Below, piece by piece: positions 16,927 through 26,706 of a stretch of DNA of 64,000 nt. The notes under the pieces were generated by a model, which saw only the letters and a program-made list of their open reading frames with translations, made no database searches and was not told the DNA's origin. The position numbers were made by a program, and so were the translations under genes. The DNA is taken from contig PNAI01000027.1 in NCBI GenBank assembly GCA_003169835.1, positions 62,001-126,000 of the forward strand. The letters are read 5' to 3'. This stretch comes from Hyphomicrobiales bacterium (GTDB taxonomy: Bacteria > Pseudomonadota > Alphaproteobacteria > Rhizobiales > Xanthobacteraceae). The first letter of the stretch is position 1. Each line of letters opens with the position of its first letter.

Positions 16927-17577
16927 ATGCCCTGGACCCGTGAACAGATGGCGGAACGCGCGGCGAAGGAATTGCGCGACGGTTTTTACGTCAATCTCGG
17001 CATCGGCATTCCGACACTGGTGTCGAACTACATACCGAACGGCATGAGCGTGCAACTGCAAAGCGAGAACGGCATGCTCGGCACCGGGCCGTTCCCGTTC
17101 GAGGGCGAGGAAGATGCCGACCTGATCAACGCCGGCAAGCAGACCGTCACGGAATTGCCGACCACGAGCTATTTCTCGTCGGCCGATTCATTCGCCATGA
17201 TCCGCGGCGGCCACATCGACCTCTCCATCCTCGGCGCGATGCAGGTGGCCGAAAACGGCGACCTCGCCAACTGGATGATCCCGGGCAAGATGGTCAAAGG
17301 CATGGGCGGCGCCATGGATCTGGTCGCAGGCGTCAAGAAGGTTGTCGTGGTGATGGAACACACCGCCAAGGACGAGAAGAAACTGCTCAAGCGCTGCTCG
17401 CTGCCGCTCACCGGCGCAGGCGTCGTCGCTATGGTGATCACGGACCTGGGCGTGTTCAGCATCGACAAGAAGGGCGGTGGCGCAATGACGCTCACCGAGC
17501 TTGCCCCAGGCGTGACGCTCGACGAGATCAAGGCCAAGACCGAGGGCAGCTACCAGGTGGCGGCGAACATTCACTGA
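16927..17577 (+). CDS. scoB: 3-oxoacid CoA-transferase subunit B
   Basis: The 216-residue beta subunit that carries the catalytic residue of the class I CoA-transferase: Glu47 in QSENGMLG. Other family marks are [15 protein letters not shown] at the start, the [14 protein letters not shown] segment and [18 protein letters not shown]. It is the partner of subunit A, 94 bases upstream, with the palindromic element in between. A TAGGAG ribosome-binding site precedes the ATG. Confidence 0.92.
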   Translation: MPWTREQMAERAAKELRDGFYVNLGIGIPTLVSNYIPNGMSVQLQSENGMLGTGPFPFEGEEDADLINAGKQTVTELPTTSYFSSADSFAMIRGGHIDLSILGAMQVAENGDLANWMIPGKMVKGMGGAMDLVAGVKKVVVVMEHTAKDEKKLLKRCSLPLTGAGVVAMVITDLGVFSIDKKGGGAMTLTELAPGVTLDEIKAKTEGSYQVAANIH

Positions 17578-17773
17578 GCTTTAAGCGTGCCACCTGCGGG
17601 TGCGGCGGTCAAATTAGCCGCCGGATTTTTTGACTTGTTCGAATGGCTGTGCCGTCGGGTCGGGGGGCCGCGGTGGCCTGTCCTTGCGGCCATGAAAGGG
17701 TCACAGACGCATCGTACGGTTGCACCTTCAATCTAACCAGCTATAGTCTGCAACCTGTTGTTGGCCCCATATA

Positions 17774-19735
17774 TTGGATCGATCTGTGACTGCGGCCACT
17801 GGCTTCAAACGATTGGGATACGCCGTCGCTGCGGTGATCGTGTTCGGCACCGCGGCGCTCGCCGCGATGTCGCTGTTGATTTCCAATGAGCGGGTGCGTG
17901 AATCGGCGAAGGCCGAGATCCGCAATGTCACCGGCCTCGACCTGACCTTACGCGGCGACTCCACCGTCTCGTTGTTTCCCACCGGTTCGGTGAGTTTCTC
18001 CGACGTGGTGCTCGGCGAAGACAGAACGCGCGAGCCTGCACTTTCGGCTGATCGGCTGACCGTACGTCTGCGGCTATTGCCGCTGTTCATCGGCCGCATT
18101 GAGATTGCCGACGTTGCGCTGGAACAGCCGCGGATCAACATGACATTCGGACCCGACGGGCGCTCGAACTGGTCGGGCATGATCGCCTCGCTCGCGCGCG
18201 CGTTGGGACCGAAAGCCAATCGCGCCGCTCAAGAAGCGTCGTTTTCCGAAATCCGCGTACGCGGAGGCACCATCACGCTGAGCGATACCGTCCATGGCGT
18301 GAGCGAAACACTGACCGGCGCGGACCTCGCGCTTGCGTGGCCGTCGATCTCCAAGAGCTTTGCCGCGACCGGCCGGGTCGTGTGGCACGGCGAGCCGGTC
18401 GATGCGAGCATCAGTCTCAGCGACTTTCCATCCGCGCTTGCGGGCGAGCGCTCGGGATTGAAGGTCAGACTCAATGGCAACCTGCTGAAGTTCGCGTTCG
18501 AGGGCGCGATGAGCCTGCGGCCCACGTTGAAAATCGACGGGACGCTGACCGCCGACTCGACGTCGCTGCGCGATACGCTGCGCTGGGCTGGTCAAAAGCC
18601 GCTCCCGGGCGGTGGATTTGGACGTTTCGCACTCAAGGCCAAGACCAGCGTCGCCAGCGGCACGATTGCGCTTTCAAGCGTCAATATCGAGCTCGACGGC
18701 AATGCGGCCGAAGGCGCGCTCACGTTCGCCACCGACGGACGCAAGACATTGCAGGGTACGCTCGCTGCCGACGATCTCGACTTGACGCCTTACGTCTCGA
18801 CGGTCCGCCTGGTCACCGCCAATGATCGCGACTGGAGCGAACTTCCCATCGTCCTTGACGGATTGGCAGGCTTTGATCTCGATCTGCGCCTCTCCGCCGC
18901 CAAAATCGCGATCGCGCGGGCGAAGCTTGGCAAGACCGCGGTCACCGTGAATCTGCGCAGCGGCAAACTATCTGTGGGGGTCGGCGAGTCGCAAGCCTTC
19001 GGCGGCATCATCAGGGGATCGCTGGCGCTTGGCGCGACCGACCTCGGAGCCGATTTCAAATCCAATCTGCAATTCACCGATGTCGATCTGGAAGGCGCGC
19101 TCGGCGAGATTTTCAACATCCACCGGGTCGAAGGCAGAGGCAATCTGGCGCTCGCCATCGAAGCCTCGGGCGGCAACATTCTCGCGATCACGCAAAGCAT
19201 GAACGGTTCGGCCAGTCTGAACGGGCGGGAAGGCGCGCTGCTGCGGATCAATGCCGAGCAGATGCTCGCGCGCCTGATGCGGCGGCCGCTGTCCGGTGCC
19301 GGCGATGTCCGCAATGGCCGCACCCCGTTCGACAAGCTGATCTGCAATCTGAAAATCGTGCAAGGCAAGGCAAGCATCGAGGAAGCGCGCCTCGAAGGTC
19401 CAAAGATCCGCATCGTGCTGGACGGCTCCTCGGTGATCCCGACGCGCGATCTCGATCTGCGCGGGACCGCCAGCCTGTTCGTGACAAGGGCCAATGACGC
19501 GGCGCCCGCATTCGACCTTCGTTTTGCGGTGACGGGGTCGTGGGACGATCCGCTCCCGCTATTGGATACCCAGAGCCTGATCGAACGCTCGCCGTCAGCC
19601 GTTCCATTGCTCAATGCGCTCAAGGAACGCAAAGCGCGCGAAACGGTGCCCGAGGTGATCGACCGGATTACCGGCGGGGCCAACGCGGCGGCGCCAGCGG
19701 CCGCGCCGCCTGCGACCGAGCCGGCTGCAAAATAA
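17774..19735 (+). CDS. AsmA family protein
   Basis: A 653-residue envelope protein with one N-terminal transmembrane segment (about residues 16-37) and a long beta-rich periplasmic body. The segment around NVTGLDLTLRGDSTVSLFPTGSVSFSDVVLG is typical of the AsmA N-terminus, and repeated DGTL or GNLLK-type strands follow. The C-terminus is Ala/Pro-rich. AsmA-like proteins form a groove that transports lipids between the membranes or affects outer-membrane assembly. The start is a TTG at 17774; a GTG at 17786 is an alternative. The gene is convergent with the ABC permease 7 bases later. Confidence 0.8.
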   Translation: MDRSVTAATGFKRLGYAVAAVIVFGTAALAAMSLLISNERVRESAKAEIRNVTGLDLTLRGDSTVSLFPTGSVSFSDVVLGEDRTREPALSADRLTVRLRLLPLFIGRIEIADVALEQPRINMTFGPDGRSNWSGMIASLARALGPKANRAAQEASFSEIRVRGGTITLSDTVHGVSETLTGADLALAWPSISKSFAATGRVVWHGEPVDASISLSDFPSALAGERSGLKVRLNGNLLKFAFEGAMSLRPTLKIDGTLTADSTSLRDTLRWAGQKPLPGGGFGRFALKAKTSVASGTIALSSVNIELDGNAAEGALTFATDGRKTLQGTLAADDLDLTPYVSTVRLVTANDRDWSELPIVLDGLAGFDLDLRLSAAKIAIARAKLGKTAVTVNLRSGKLSVGVGESQAFGGIIRGSLALGATDLGADFKSNLQFTDVDLEGALGEIFNIHRVEGRGNLALAIEASGGNILAITQSMNGSASLNGREGALLRINAEQMLARLMRRPLSGAGDVRNGRTPFDKLICNLKIVQGKASIEEARLEGPKIRIVLDGSSVIPTRDLDLRGTASLFVTRANDAAPAFDLRFAVTGSWDDPLPLLDTQSLIERSPSAVPLLNALKERKARETVPEVIDRITGGANAAAPAAAPPATEPAAK

Positions 19736-19742
19736 TTGCGAT

Positions 19743-20558
19743 CTAATGCGTTGCGGCGTTCCGCGCCCGCGCGCGCATTAATTCACCGCGTTTTGAGATC
19801 AATGCCGCGGTGACGACGCCGATGGCGACGACGGCGATCATGATGGTGCAGATCGCGTTGATTTCCGGCTTCACGCCCAATCGCACCTCCGAATAGATGC
19901 GCAGCGGCAGCGTGGTCGCGCCCGGGCCGGTCGTGAAGCTCGCAATCACCAGATCGTCGAGCGAGAGCGTGAATGCCAGCATCCAGCCGGCGGCGATGGC
20001 CGGAAAGATCAGCGGCAATGTGATGGTAAGGAAAGCCTTCAACGGAGGACAGCCGAGATCCATCGCCGCTTCCTCCAGGGTAATATCGAAATCGAGCAGG
20101 CGGGCCTGCACCACGACGGTGACGAAGCACATGGTCACGGTGGTGTGCGCGATCACGATGGTCCAGAATCCGCGATCGATGCCGACGGCCACGAACAAGA
20201 GCAGCAGCGACAGCCCGACAATAACCTCCGGCATGACCAGCGGCGCATAAACCAAAGCGGAGAATAGCATGCGGCCCTTGAACCGTCCAAGCCGCACCAG
20301 CACCACTGCCGCGAGCGTGCCCAGCACGGTGGCAAAAGTCGCGGAGACAAAGCCGATGCGCAGCGTCGCCCAGGCGGCATCGCGCATGCCCTCGTCGTGC
20401 AGGAGTTCGGCGTACCAGTGGGTCGACCAGCCGCCCCAGACCGTGATAAGCCGCGAAGCGTTGAAAGAATAGATCACCAGAATAACAATCGGCAGGTAGA
20501 GGAACGCCAAGCCCAGCGCGATCGACGTCATATTGAAAACCGAAAGACCCCGGCGCAT
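19743..20558 (-). CDS. polyamine-type ABC transporter permease (PotC/PotI-like)
   Basis: A 271-residue inner-membrane permease with six predicted membrane spans. The cytoplasmic EAA loop reads LEEAAMDLGCPPLKAFLTITLPLI, which contacts the ATPase. Similar to PotC/PotI of spermidine and putrescine uptake systems. It is the last gene of a three-gene operon that runs ATPase, permease 1, permease 2; only three bases separate it from permease 1. Confidence 0.88.
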   Translation of the reverse strand: MRRGLSVFNMTSIALGLAFLYLPIVILVIYSFNASRLITVWGGWSTHWYAELLHDEGMRDAAWATLRIGFVSATFATVLGTLAAVVLVRLGRFKGRMLFSALVYAPLVMPEVIVGLSLLLLFVAVGIDRGFWTIVIAHTTVTMCFVTVVVQARLLDFDITLEEAAMDLGCPPLKAFLTITLPLIFPAIAAGWMLAFTLSLDDLVIASFTTGPGATTLPLRIYSEVRLGVKPEINAICTIMIAVVAIGVVTAALISKRGELMRARARNAATH

Positions 20559-20561
20559 GGC

Positions 20562-21482
20562 TTAGCGCCTCTTTTCGAGTTCGCGCATCTGCACATGCTG
20601 ATGATACAGGATCGGCGCCAGCAGCGGACATAGCAGCACGACGGCCACCGCGGACGCGACCGGCCAGTCGCGATTGACGAAGAATTCGTTCCACAGCGTC
20701 TGGCCGATCATCATGGATTCCGAGCCGCCGAGCAGATCGGGGATGACAAATTCGCCGGCAATCGGAATGAAACACAGCACCGCGCCCGCTACCACGCCGC
20801 GCAGCGAGAGCGGAAGCGTCACGAGCCAGAATGCCTTCCACCACGGGCAGCCGAGATCGGCTGCGGCTTCGAGCAGCGTCTCGTCCATCTTCTCGATCAC
20901 GGCATAGAGGGGAAGGACCATGAACGGCAAATAGGAATAGACGATGCCGATATAGATTGCGGTATCGGAAGCCAGCCATTCGACCGGTGCGCGTACGATG
21001 CCAAGCGCGATGAGCACATTATTCACGAGGCCTTCGGGCTGCAGCAGGTTGATCCAGGCATAGATGCGGATCAAAAATGCGGTGAGAAACGGCAGCACCA
21101 CCATCATGGCCAGGATCGACTGTGCGCGGTGTGGCGCACGCGCGATGCCGTAAGCGATCGGATAGCCGATCAACAGCAGCAGCAACGTCGAGACCGTCGC
21201 GATTTGCAGGCTGCGCAGATACGTTGCGAGATAGAGCGTATCCGAAAACAGCGTGGCATAGTTTGCAAACGACAGCGTGGCGAAAAAATCCTTCATGCCC
21301 TGCCAACCGGCTGAGAAATCGAACACCGGCACATAGGGCGGCTGCGCGATCACGGTTTCGGACAGGCTGAGCTTGAGTACGATCAGGAAGGGAACGAGAA
21401 AAAGCGCTACAAGCCAGAGCGCGGGAATAACGACGACGAGCCATGCGCCCAAGGAGCGCCGTTGCGGTGCGTTCTCGCTCAT
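20562..21482 (-). CDS. polyamine-type ABC transporter permease (PotB/PotH-like)
   Basis: A 306-residue permease with a long N-terminal membrane segment and the EAA motif EAAADLGCPWWKAFWLVTLPLS. It matches PotB/PotH. Its ATG overlaps the stop of the ATPase gene by four bases (ATGA), indicating translational coupling. Together with the second permease it forms the membrane channel for a polyamine or similar cation; the substrate is set by a binding protein that is not encoded next to it. Confidence 0.88.
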   Translation of the reverse strand: MSENAPQRRSLGAWLVVVIPALWLVALFLVPFLIVLKLSLSETVIAQPPYVPVFDFSAGWQGMKDFFATLSFANYATLFSDTLYLATYLRSLQIATVSTLLLLLIGYPIAYGIARAPHRAQSILAMMVVLPFLTAFLIRIYAWINLLQPEGLVNNVLIALGIVRAPVEWLASDTAIYIGIVYSYLPFMVLPLYAVIEKMDETLLEAAADLGCPWWKAFWLVTLPLSLRGVVAGAVLCFIPIAGEFVIPDLLGGSESMMIGQTLWNEFFVNRDWPVASAVAVVLLCPLLAPILYHQHVQMRELEKRR

Positions 21483-22633
21483 CGGGTCAGCATCATTCCC
21501 GCATCGGGCGAAAAGCTCAGCCAGACGCGCTCGTCCCAGCCGACCGGCCGCGCGCGGAGCCGGTTTTGATTTACCGCCGCCGCCCGCATGACGAAGCCAT
21601 TGTCGAGCTTGACCTTGTAAACCGACATATCGCCGAAATAACCGATGTCCAGCACCTTACCGGCAAAGCAGTTTTCTTGAGCCGCTGTGGGCTCGACGGT
21701 CGATATTTTCATTTTCTCGGGGCGGACCGCGACCCATGCTGTCGCGCCAACTGCAGTATCGAGGCTTTGCGCCACGCGCAGCCGGCCGCCGAGCGGGCTG
21801 TCGATCAGCATTTCCGACCCCGTCGCAGCAATGCGACCCTCGAGCAGATTGACGTCGCCAATGAAGTCGGCGACCCAGCGCGAGTTGGGCTGCTCGTAGA
21901 TTTCGGACGGTGTCGCGACCTGCGCGAGCTGGCCGCGGTCCATGACTCCAATACGATCGGCCACCATCATGGCCTCCTCGCGATCATGGGTGACGATGAT
22001 GAAGGTGACTCCGAGCTTGAGTTGCAATTCCATGAGTTCGAAGCGGGTCTCCTCGCGCAGCTTGCGGTCGAGCGCGGCCAGCGGCTCGTCGAGCAGGAAC
22101 ACGCGCGGGCGCTTAACCAATGCGCGCGCGAGAGCTACGCGCTGGCGCTGCCCGCCGGAAAGCTGATGCGGCTTGCGCGCGCCGAAGGATTCGAGCTTCA
22201 CCAGCGCGAGCATCTCGTGGACGCGCGCGTCGATCTCGGGTTTCGGCAAGCCTTCCTGCTTGAGCCCGAAAGCGACATTGCCCGCGACCGTCAAGTGCGG
22301 GAACAACGCGTAGCTCTGGAACATCATGTTGACCGGCCGGCGATGCGGCGGCACATCGGCGATGTCCTCGCCGTCGAGCAAGATGCGCCCTTCGCTCGGG
22401 CGCTCGAATCCGGCCAGCATGCGCAGAAGCGTGGTCTTGCCGCAGCCGGAGGGGCCGAGCAGCGCGAAAAACTCGCGCTCATAGATATCGAGGGAAAGCC
22501 GATCGACGGCGGTGGCGTCGTCAAACCGCTTGCTCACCGCCTCGATTCGCAAGAGCGGCCGGATGGCGGGATCGGTCCACGGCGCAAAGCCCCGGCGCGC
22601 GCCGTCCAACATCCGGTTTGCCTCCGTCGCCAT
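21479..22633 (-). CDS. polyamine-type ABC transporter ATP-binding protein (PotA/PotG-like)
   Basis: A 384-residue ATPase. Walker A is GPSGCGKTT, the signature is LSGGQRQRVALARAL, Walker B is RVFLLDEPLAALD and the H-loop is VTHDREEA. A C-terminal TOBE domain (about 290-384) is typical of the PotA/MalK group. It energises uptake through the two permeases encoded downstream. Start: ATG at 22633 (MATEAN); a shorter start at MLDGARRG is possible. Confidence 0.9.
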   Translation of the reverse strand: MATEANRMLDGARRGFAPWTDPAIRPLLRIEAVSKRFDDATAVDRLSLDIYEREFFALLGPSGCGKTTLLRMLAGFERPSEGRILLDGEDIADVPPHRRPVNMMFQSYALFPHLTVAGNVAFGLKQEGLPKPEIDARVHEMLALVKLESFGARKPHQLSGGQRQRVALARALVKRPRVFLLDEPLAALDRKLREETRFELMELQLKLGVTFIIVTHDREEAMMVADRIGVMDRGQLAQVATPSEIYEQPNSRWVADFIGDVNLLEGRIAATGSEMLIDSPLGGRLRVAQSLDTAVGATAWVAVRPEKMKISTVEPTAAQENCFAGKVLDIGYFGDMSVYKVKLDNGFVMRAAAVNQNRLRARPVGWDERVWLSFSPDAGMMLTR

Positions 22634-22722
22634 GACGTGAGGCTAAACGCAGCGGGCGGGCGGCTCAACACAGGAATTCTGTGAAAGCCGGCCTGCGGTT
22701 CAATCGTGGAGATCGGGGCCGG

Positions 22723-23382
22723 TCAGATCAGGACGATATCGTCGCGGTTTTCGCGAGTATCTGGTTCCGGTTGCTCTTGCCGATTGGCCTGCGGCGGCGC
22801 TAAGGGCGGGACCTCGGTGCGAGGCCGCTCGGCGTATTGCTCGCTGGGGAGCGAGAACGCATAATCGAAGCTGGCGGCATTCTTGCGCGGCTTGGGGCCG
22901 TAGTAGTCGCCGATCTTCACCATCGGGCGGGGTCGCGCGAGCACCGATACCACGCGGTCGAACAGCGCCTTGGTCGAGACCGGCTTGAGCAGGTACTCGT
23001 TGGCGCCGAGTTGGGTTGCCTCCAACACGCAAGATCGCTCGCCGTGTCCGGTCAAAACGATGATCGGAACATTGGGAACCGGAAATGAACCCGGCGAACG
23101 CACCGAGCGCATGAATTCCGCGCCGCCGACCTGCGGCATTTCCCAGTCGAGGATCACGATGTCGGGGGTGATGGCGCAGATGGCCTGCAAACCGGCCATG
23201 CCGTCGGCGGCGTCATGGATCTCGCGCACGCCGATGGCCGAGAGCATCGTGCGCACGACCTTGCGCATATGATAATCGTCATCGACGATCAGAATCTTGA
23301 TCGAGCGGATCAAATCTTCCAAGTGCTTGGGCACAAGCGATTGCGCCGGCGATTGCGTCAGCAACTGAGAATGTGACGACAT
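22723..23382 (-). CDS. CheY-like response regulator with disordered C-terminal tail
   Basis: A 219-residue protein: a receiver domain from about residue 26 to 150 (ILIVDDD acidic triad, phospho-acceptor Asp79 in VILDWEMP, Thr in IVLTGHGE and Lys in YLLKPVS) and then a Pro/Gln/Glu-rich tail without an output domain. It probably works by protein-protein contact. I start at ATG 23382 (MSSHSQ) because the longer frame begins at a TTG inside a short tandem repeat. No kinase gene is adjacent; its partner is unknown. Confidence 0.85.
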   Translation of the reverse strand: MSSHSQLLTQSPAQSLVPKHLEDLIRSIKILIVDDDYHMRKVVRTMLSAIGVREIHDAADGMAGLQAICAITPDIVILDWEMPQVGGAEFMRSVRSPGSFPVPNVPIIVLTGHGERSCVLEATQLGANEYLLKPVSTKALFDRVVSVLARPRPMVKIGDYYGPKPRKNAASFDYAFSLPSEQYAERPRTEVPPLAPPQANRQEQPEPDTRENRDDIVLI

Positions 23383-23421
23383 GTTTCGAACCGATGCATC
23401 CCGGGCGATGAAAAATCCATC

Positions 23422-23456
23422 GGCCAATTTGTGGGGCCAATTTGTGGCCAATTTGT
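23422..23456. repeat. short tandem repeats upstream of the response regulator
   Basis: The 13-base unit GGCCAATTTGTGG occurs twice head to tail (23422-23434, 23435-23447), and a third partial copy starts at 23446. It lies 40 bases upstream of the response-regulator start, so it may be an operator or a replication-slippage tract. Confidence 0.6.
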
Positions 23457-23542
23457 CGATTCATTAGACCATTGTTGTATGTCGGCTGACTGAAACCGGT
23501 CGTTCAACATGTGGGCTTTCCGTTTACCCTGCGTAAACCGTG

Positions 23543-25039
23543 TTACGTCGAGGACGTACGCGTGCGCCGTATGGCGTCTCGCCAGCCCGCCCATTTGCGC
23601 GCGCGGGTTGCGGCATCGAGCCGCGGCTCGAAGCGGCGATCGAGGCGCCAGCTCGCGGCGAAGGTTTGCGGATCGGGGCAAACACCCGCCGCATGACCGG
23701 CCAGATAGGCCGCGCCGAACGCCGTCGTTTCCATCACCACCGGCCGATCGACCGGGGCGGCAAGAATATCGGCGAGAAATTGCATCGTAAGGTCGCTCGC
23801 GGTCATGCCGCCATCCACACGCAGCACCGTACCGGAGCTTGCCGCCACCGGCCAATCGGCGTGCATGGCTTCGAGCAGATCGCGGGTCTGATAGCCCACC
23901 GATTCGATGACGGCGCATGCGATCTCGGCCGCACCGGAATTGCGCGTGAGGCCATAGATCGCGCCGCGCGCGTCGGCATCCCAATAGGGCGCGCCCAGAC
24001 CTACGAAGGCGGGCACCACATAGACTTGCTCCGCCGGATTTGCGTTGCGCGCGAGATCGTTGACGTCCGCCGCTCGCGGAATGAGCTTGAGTCCGTCGCG
24101 CAGCCATTGCACCGCGGCACCGGCAATGAAAATGGCGCCTTCCAGGGCGTAGGTGCGCTTGCCGGCAAGCTGATAGGCGATCGTGGTCAAGAGCTTGTTG
24201 TGCGAGCGCACGGGCGTAGTGCCGATATTGAGCAGCGCAAAGCATCCGGTGCCGTAGGTCGACTTCATCATGCCCGGCTTGAAGCAGCCCTGACCGATGG
24301 TCGCCGCCTGCTGGTCGCCGGCGATGCCTCTGATCGCGATCGGCGCACCGAATAAATCCGGCAATGTGCTGCCGAAATCCGCCGCGCAATCGCGCACCTC
24401 CGGCAGGAGCGCAAGCGGCACATTGAACAGCTGCGCCAGCTGCGGATCCCATTTCCCGGTGGCGATATCGAGCAGTAATGTGCGCGAGGCATTGGTCGCG
24501 TCGGTTGCGTGCACCCTTCCGCCAGTGAGCCGCCACAGCAGAAAGCTGTCGATGGTGCCGAAGGCAAGGTTTCCCGCTTCGGCCGCCGTACGCGCGCCGG
24601 GAACGCGATCGAGCATCCAAGAAATTTTTGTCGCGGAGAAATAGGGATCGAGCAGAAGCCCGGTTTTGGCCGAGATTGCGTCCTCGTGGCCGGCGCGCCG
24701 CAAAGCCGCGCAGATGTCGGCCGTGCGCCGGTCCTGCCAGACAATCGCGTTGTGTATGGGTTTTCCGGTCGATCGCTCCCAGATCAATGTGGTTTCGCGC
24801 TGGTTGGTGATGCCGATCGCGGCGATGTCCTTGGCGGAGAGTTTGGCCTTCGCTAGCGCCGCGCGCACGGTTGCGAGCACCGTGGTCCAGATTTCCTCAG
24901 GGTCGTGTTCGACCAGCCCGGGCGCCGGGTAGATTTGCCTGATCTCCTGCTGCGCACTCGCCACTGGCGCCAGCGCCGCATCGAATACGATGGTGCGGGT
25001 CGAGGTCGTCCCCTGATCGATGGCGATGAGATGGGTCAT
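23543..25039 (-). CDS. glpK: glycerol kinase
   Basis: A 498-residue FGGY kinase of the normal length for GlpK, converting glycerol and ATP to glycerol 3-phosphate. [16 protein letters not shown] is the N-terminal phosphate loop; [28 protein letters not shown] holds the glycerol-contacting residues; [27 protein letters not shown] and [12 protein letters not shown] are the second-domain signatures. It follows glpD with a 51-base gap on the same strand, so the two form a glycerol catabolic operon. No glpF facilitator or GlpR regulator gene is next to them. Confidence 0.95.
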   Translation of the reverse strand: MTHLIAIDQGTTSTRTIVFDAALAPVASAQQEIRQIYPAPGLVEHDPEEIWTTVLATVRAALAKAKLSAKDIAAIGITNQRETTLIWERSTGKPIHNAIVWQDRRTADICAALRRAGHEDAISAKTGLLLDPYFSATKISWMLDRVPGARTAAEAGNLAFGTIDSFLLWRLTGGRVHATDATNASRTLLLDIATGKWDPQLAQLFNVPLALLPEVRDCAADFGSTLPDLFGAPIAIRGIAGDQQAATIGQGCFKPGMMKSTYGTGCFALLNIGTTPVRSHNKLLTTIAYQLAGKRTYALEGAIFIAGAAVQWLRDGLKLIPRAADVNDLARNANPAEQVYVVPAFVGLGAPYWDADARGAIYGLTRNSGAAEIACAVIESVGYQTRDLLEAMHADWPVAASSGTVLRVDGGMTASDLTMQFLADILAAPVDRPVVMETTAFGAAYLAGHAAGVCPDPQTFAASWRLDRRFEPRLDAATRARKWAGWRDAIRRTRTSST

Positions 25040-25090
25040 CGTGGTCCGCGATTCGGCAGGCTTCGCCAGTTTAGACGAGGCGCCCGAAAA

Positions 25091-26590
25091 TCAGCAGGCT
25101 ATTGCGCCGGCGACTTCACCCGCCATGAAGGCCGCAAGCGCGTCGCGTTGGGCCTTGGAGAGCCACATTCCGATCTTGGTCCGCCGCCAGAGCACGTCTT
25201 CGATGGTCCGCGCATATTCGTAGCGCATCAGATAGCGCACTTCCGCCGCAGTCAGATCGGCGCCGAAACGCGGCCCGAGCTGTTCGACGCTTTTAGCTGC
25301 GCCAAGAACGCGATCGATGCGCGTGCCGTAGGCGCGCACCAGGCGAAGAGCAGTCAGCTCGCTCAGAAACGGCCAAGTGGCGCGTGCATGGGCCACCATC
25401 GCCTCAACGCTGTCATGGGAAAAATCGCCACCGGGCAGCGTCGAATGCTCCGTCCAGTGCGGCGTATCGGGCAGGACACGGCTAAGTCGATCGATAGCCT
25501 CTTCGGCCAGCCGCCGATAGGTCGTGATCTTGCCGCCGTATACGGTCAGCAGCGGCGCCGTGCGCGCGTGCTCGTCGAGTGTCAAGTGATAGTCGCGCGT
25601 GATGTCCTCGGGCTTGCCGGAACCGTCGTCATAGAGCGCGCGCACGCCGGCGTACAAGCCGACCACCTGTTTCGGTTCGATCTGCGCCCGAAAATATTGA
25701 TTCACCGCGTTGCAAAGATAGACGATTTCATCGCCGCTCGGGGTTGCGCCCGAAGGCTCGCCGGTAAAGTCCAGATCGGTTGTTCCGATCAATGTGAACT
25801 CTTGCTCGAACGGCAGCGCGAAAACGATACGACGGTCGGCATTCTGGAAAATATAACCGCGGTCGTGGTCGAACAATTTACGCACGATGATGTGGCTGCC
25901 CTTGACCAGCCGCAACGGCGGGCGGCCCGGCATCTGCAGCAGATGCTCGGCGACCTGCCCAACCCAGGGGCCGGCGGCGTTGACCAGACTGCGCGCGGTC
26001 ATGGCCGCGCGGCCGCCGCCATTTTGAAGCGTGAAGCGCCAGATATCGCTGCGTTCGACGCCACTGATGCGCATGCGGGTGCGAATGGTCGCGCCACGTT
26101 CGGCGGCGTCAACCACGTTGAGGACGACAAGCCGCGAGTCGTCTACCCAGCAGTCGGAATATTCGAAGGCGCGTTGAAATTCGGGCCGCAGCGGCGCGCC
26201 GGTGGGATCGTTGGCAAGATCGAACTTGCGCGATGGCGGCAGGACTTTGCGTCCGCCGATGCGGTCGTAGATGAAGAGGCCGAGCTGGAGCTTTAGTTCG
26301 GAGCGCAGCGCGGGGTTGACCGGCAGCACAAAACGCATCTGCCGGATGAGGTGCGGCGCCATGCGCAACAGCACCTCGCGCTCGGCAAGCGCCTTGCGCA
26401 CGAGTCCAAATGCGGCGCGCTCGAGATAGCGCAGGCCGCCGTGGATGAGCTTGGTCGAATGCGACGACGTGCCGGAGGAGAGATCGTTCTGCTCCACCAG
26501 CAACACGCGCAAGCCGCGGCCTGCGGCATCGCGCGCGATGCCGGCGCCATTGATGCCGCCGCCGATGATGGCGATGTCGAAGTCAGCCAT
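25091..26590 (-). CDS. glpD: glycerol-3-phosphate dehydrogenase (aerobic)
   Basis: A 499-residue FAD-dependent membrane-associated enzyme that oxidises glycerol 3-phosphate to dihydroxyacetone phosphate and passes electrons to quinone. The FAD loop is AIIGGGINGAGIARDAAGRG, and SSGTSSHSTKLIHGGLRYLE is the hallmark of GlpD/GlpA. The C-terminal domain ends with ARTIEDVLWRRTKIGMW. It is the first gene of the glpD-glpK pair. Confidence 0.95.
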   Translation of the reverse strand: MADFDIAIIGGGINGAGIARDAAGRGLRVLLVEQNDLSSGTSSHSTKLIHGGLRYLERAAFGLVRKALAEREVLLRMAPHLIRQMRFVLPVNPALRSELKLQLGLFIYDRIGGRKVLPPSRKFDLANDPTGAPLRPEFQRAFEYSDCWVDDSRLVVLNVVDAAERGATIRTRMRISGVERSDIWRFTLQNGGGRAAMTARSLVNAAGPWVGQVAEHLLQMPGRPPLRLVKGSHIIVRKLFDHDRGYIFQNADRRIVFALPFEQEFTLIGTTDLDFTGEPSGATPSGDEIVYLCNAVNQYFRAQIEPKQVVGLYAGVRALYDDGSGKPEDITRDYHLTLDEHARTAPLLTVYGGKITTYRRLAEEAIDRLSRVLPDTPHWTEHSTLPGGDFSHDSVEAMVAHARATWPFLSELTALRLVRAYGTRIDRVLGAAKSVEQLGPRFGADLTAAEVRYLMRYEYARTIEDVLWRRTKIGMWLSKAQRDALAAFMAGEVAGAIAC

Positions 26591-26706
26591 GCCGCCCAGG
26601 TTTGCGGATCGAAATCAGGATGGCGCGTTTGGCGTCCCGCCTCATGCCAGACGCGCCTAACCTTAACCTAGGACAAAGCCGTAAATGCTTCGTTTCTACT
26701 TATTTT

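Noticed and set aside
21443-22684. 413-residue plus-strand frame
   Set aside because: Antisense to the PotA-like ATPase with all ABC motifs on the other strand; no recognisable domain.
24905-26296. 463-residue plus-strand frame
   Set aside because: Antisense to glpD/glpK, both unmistakable.
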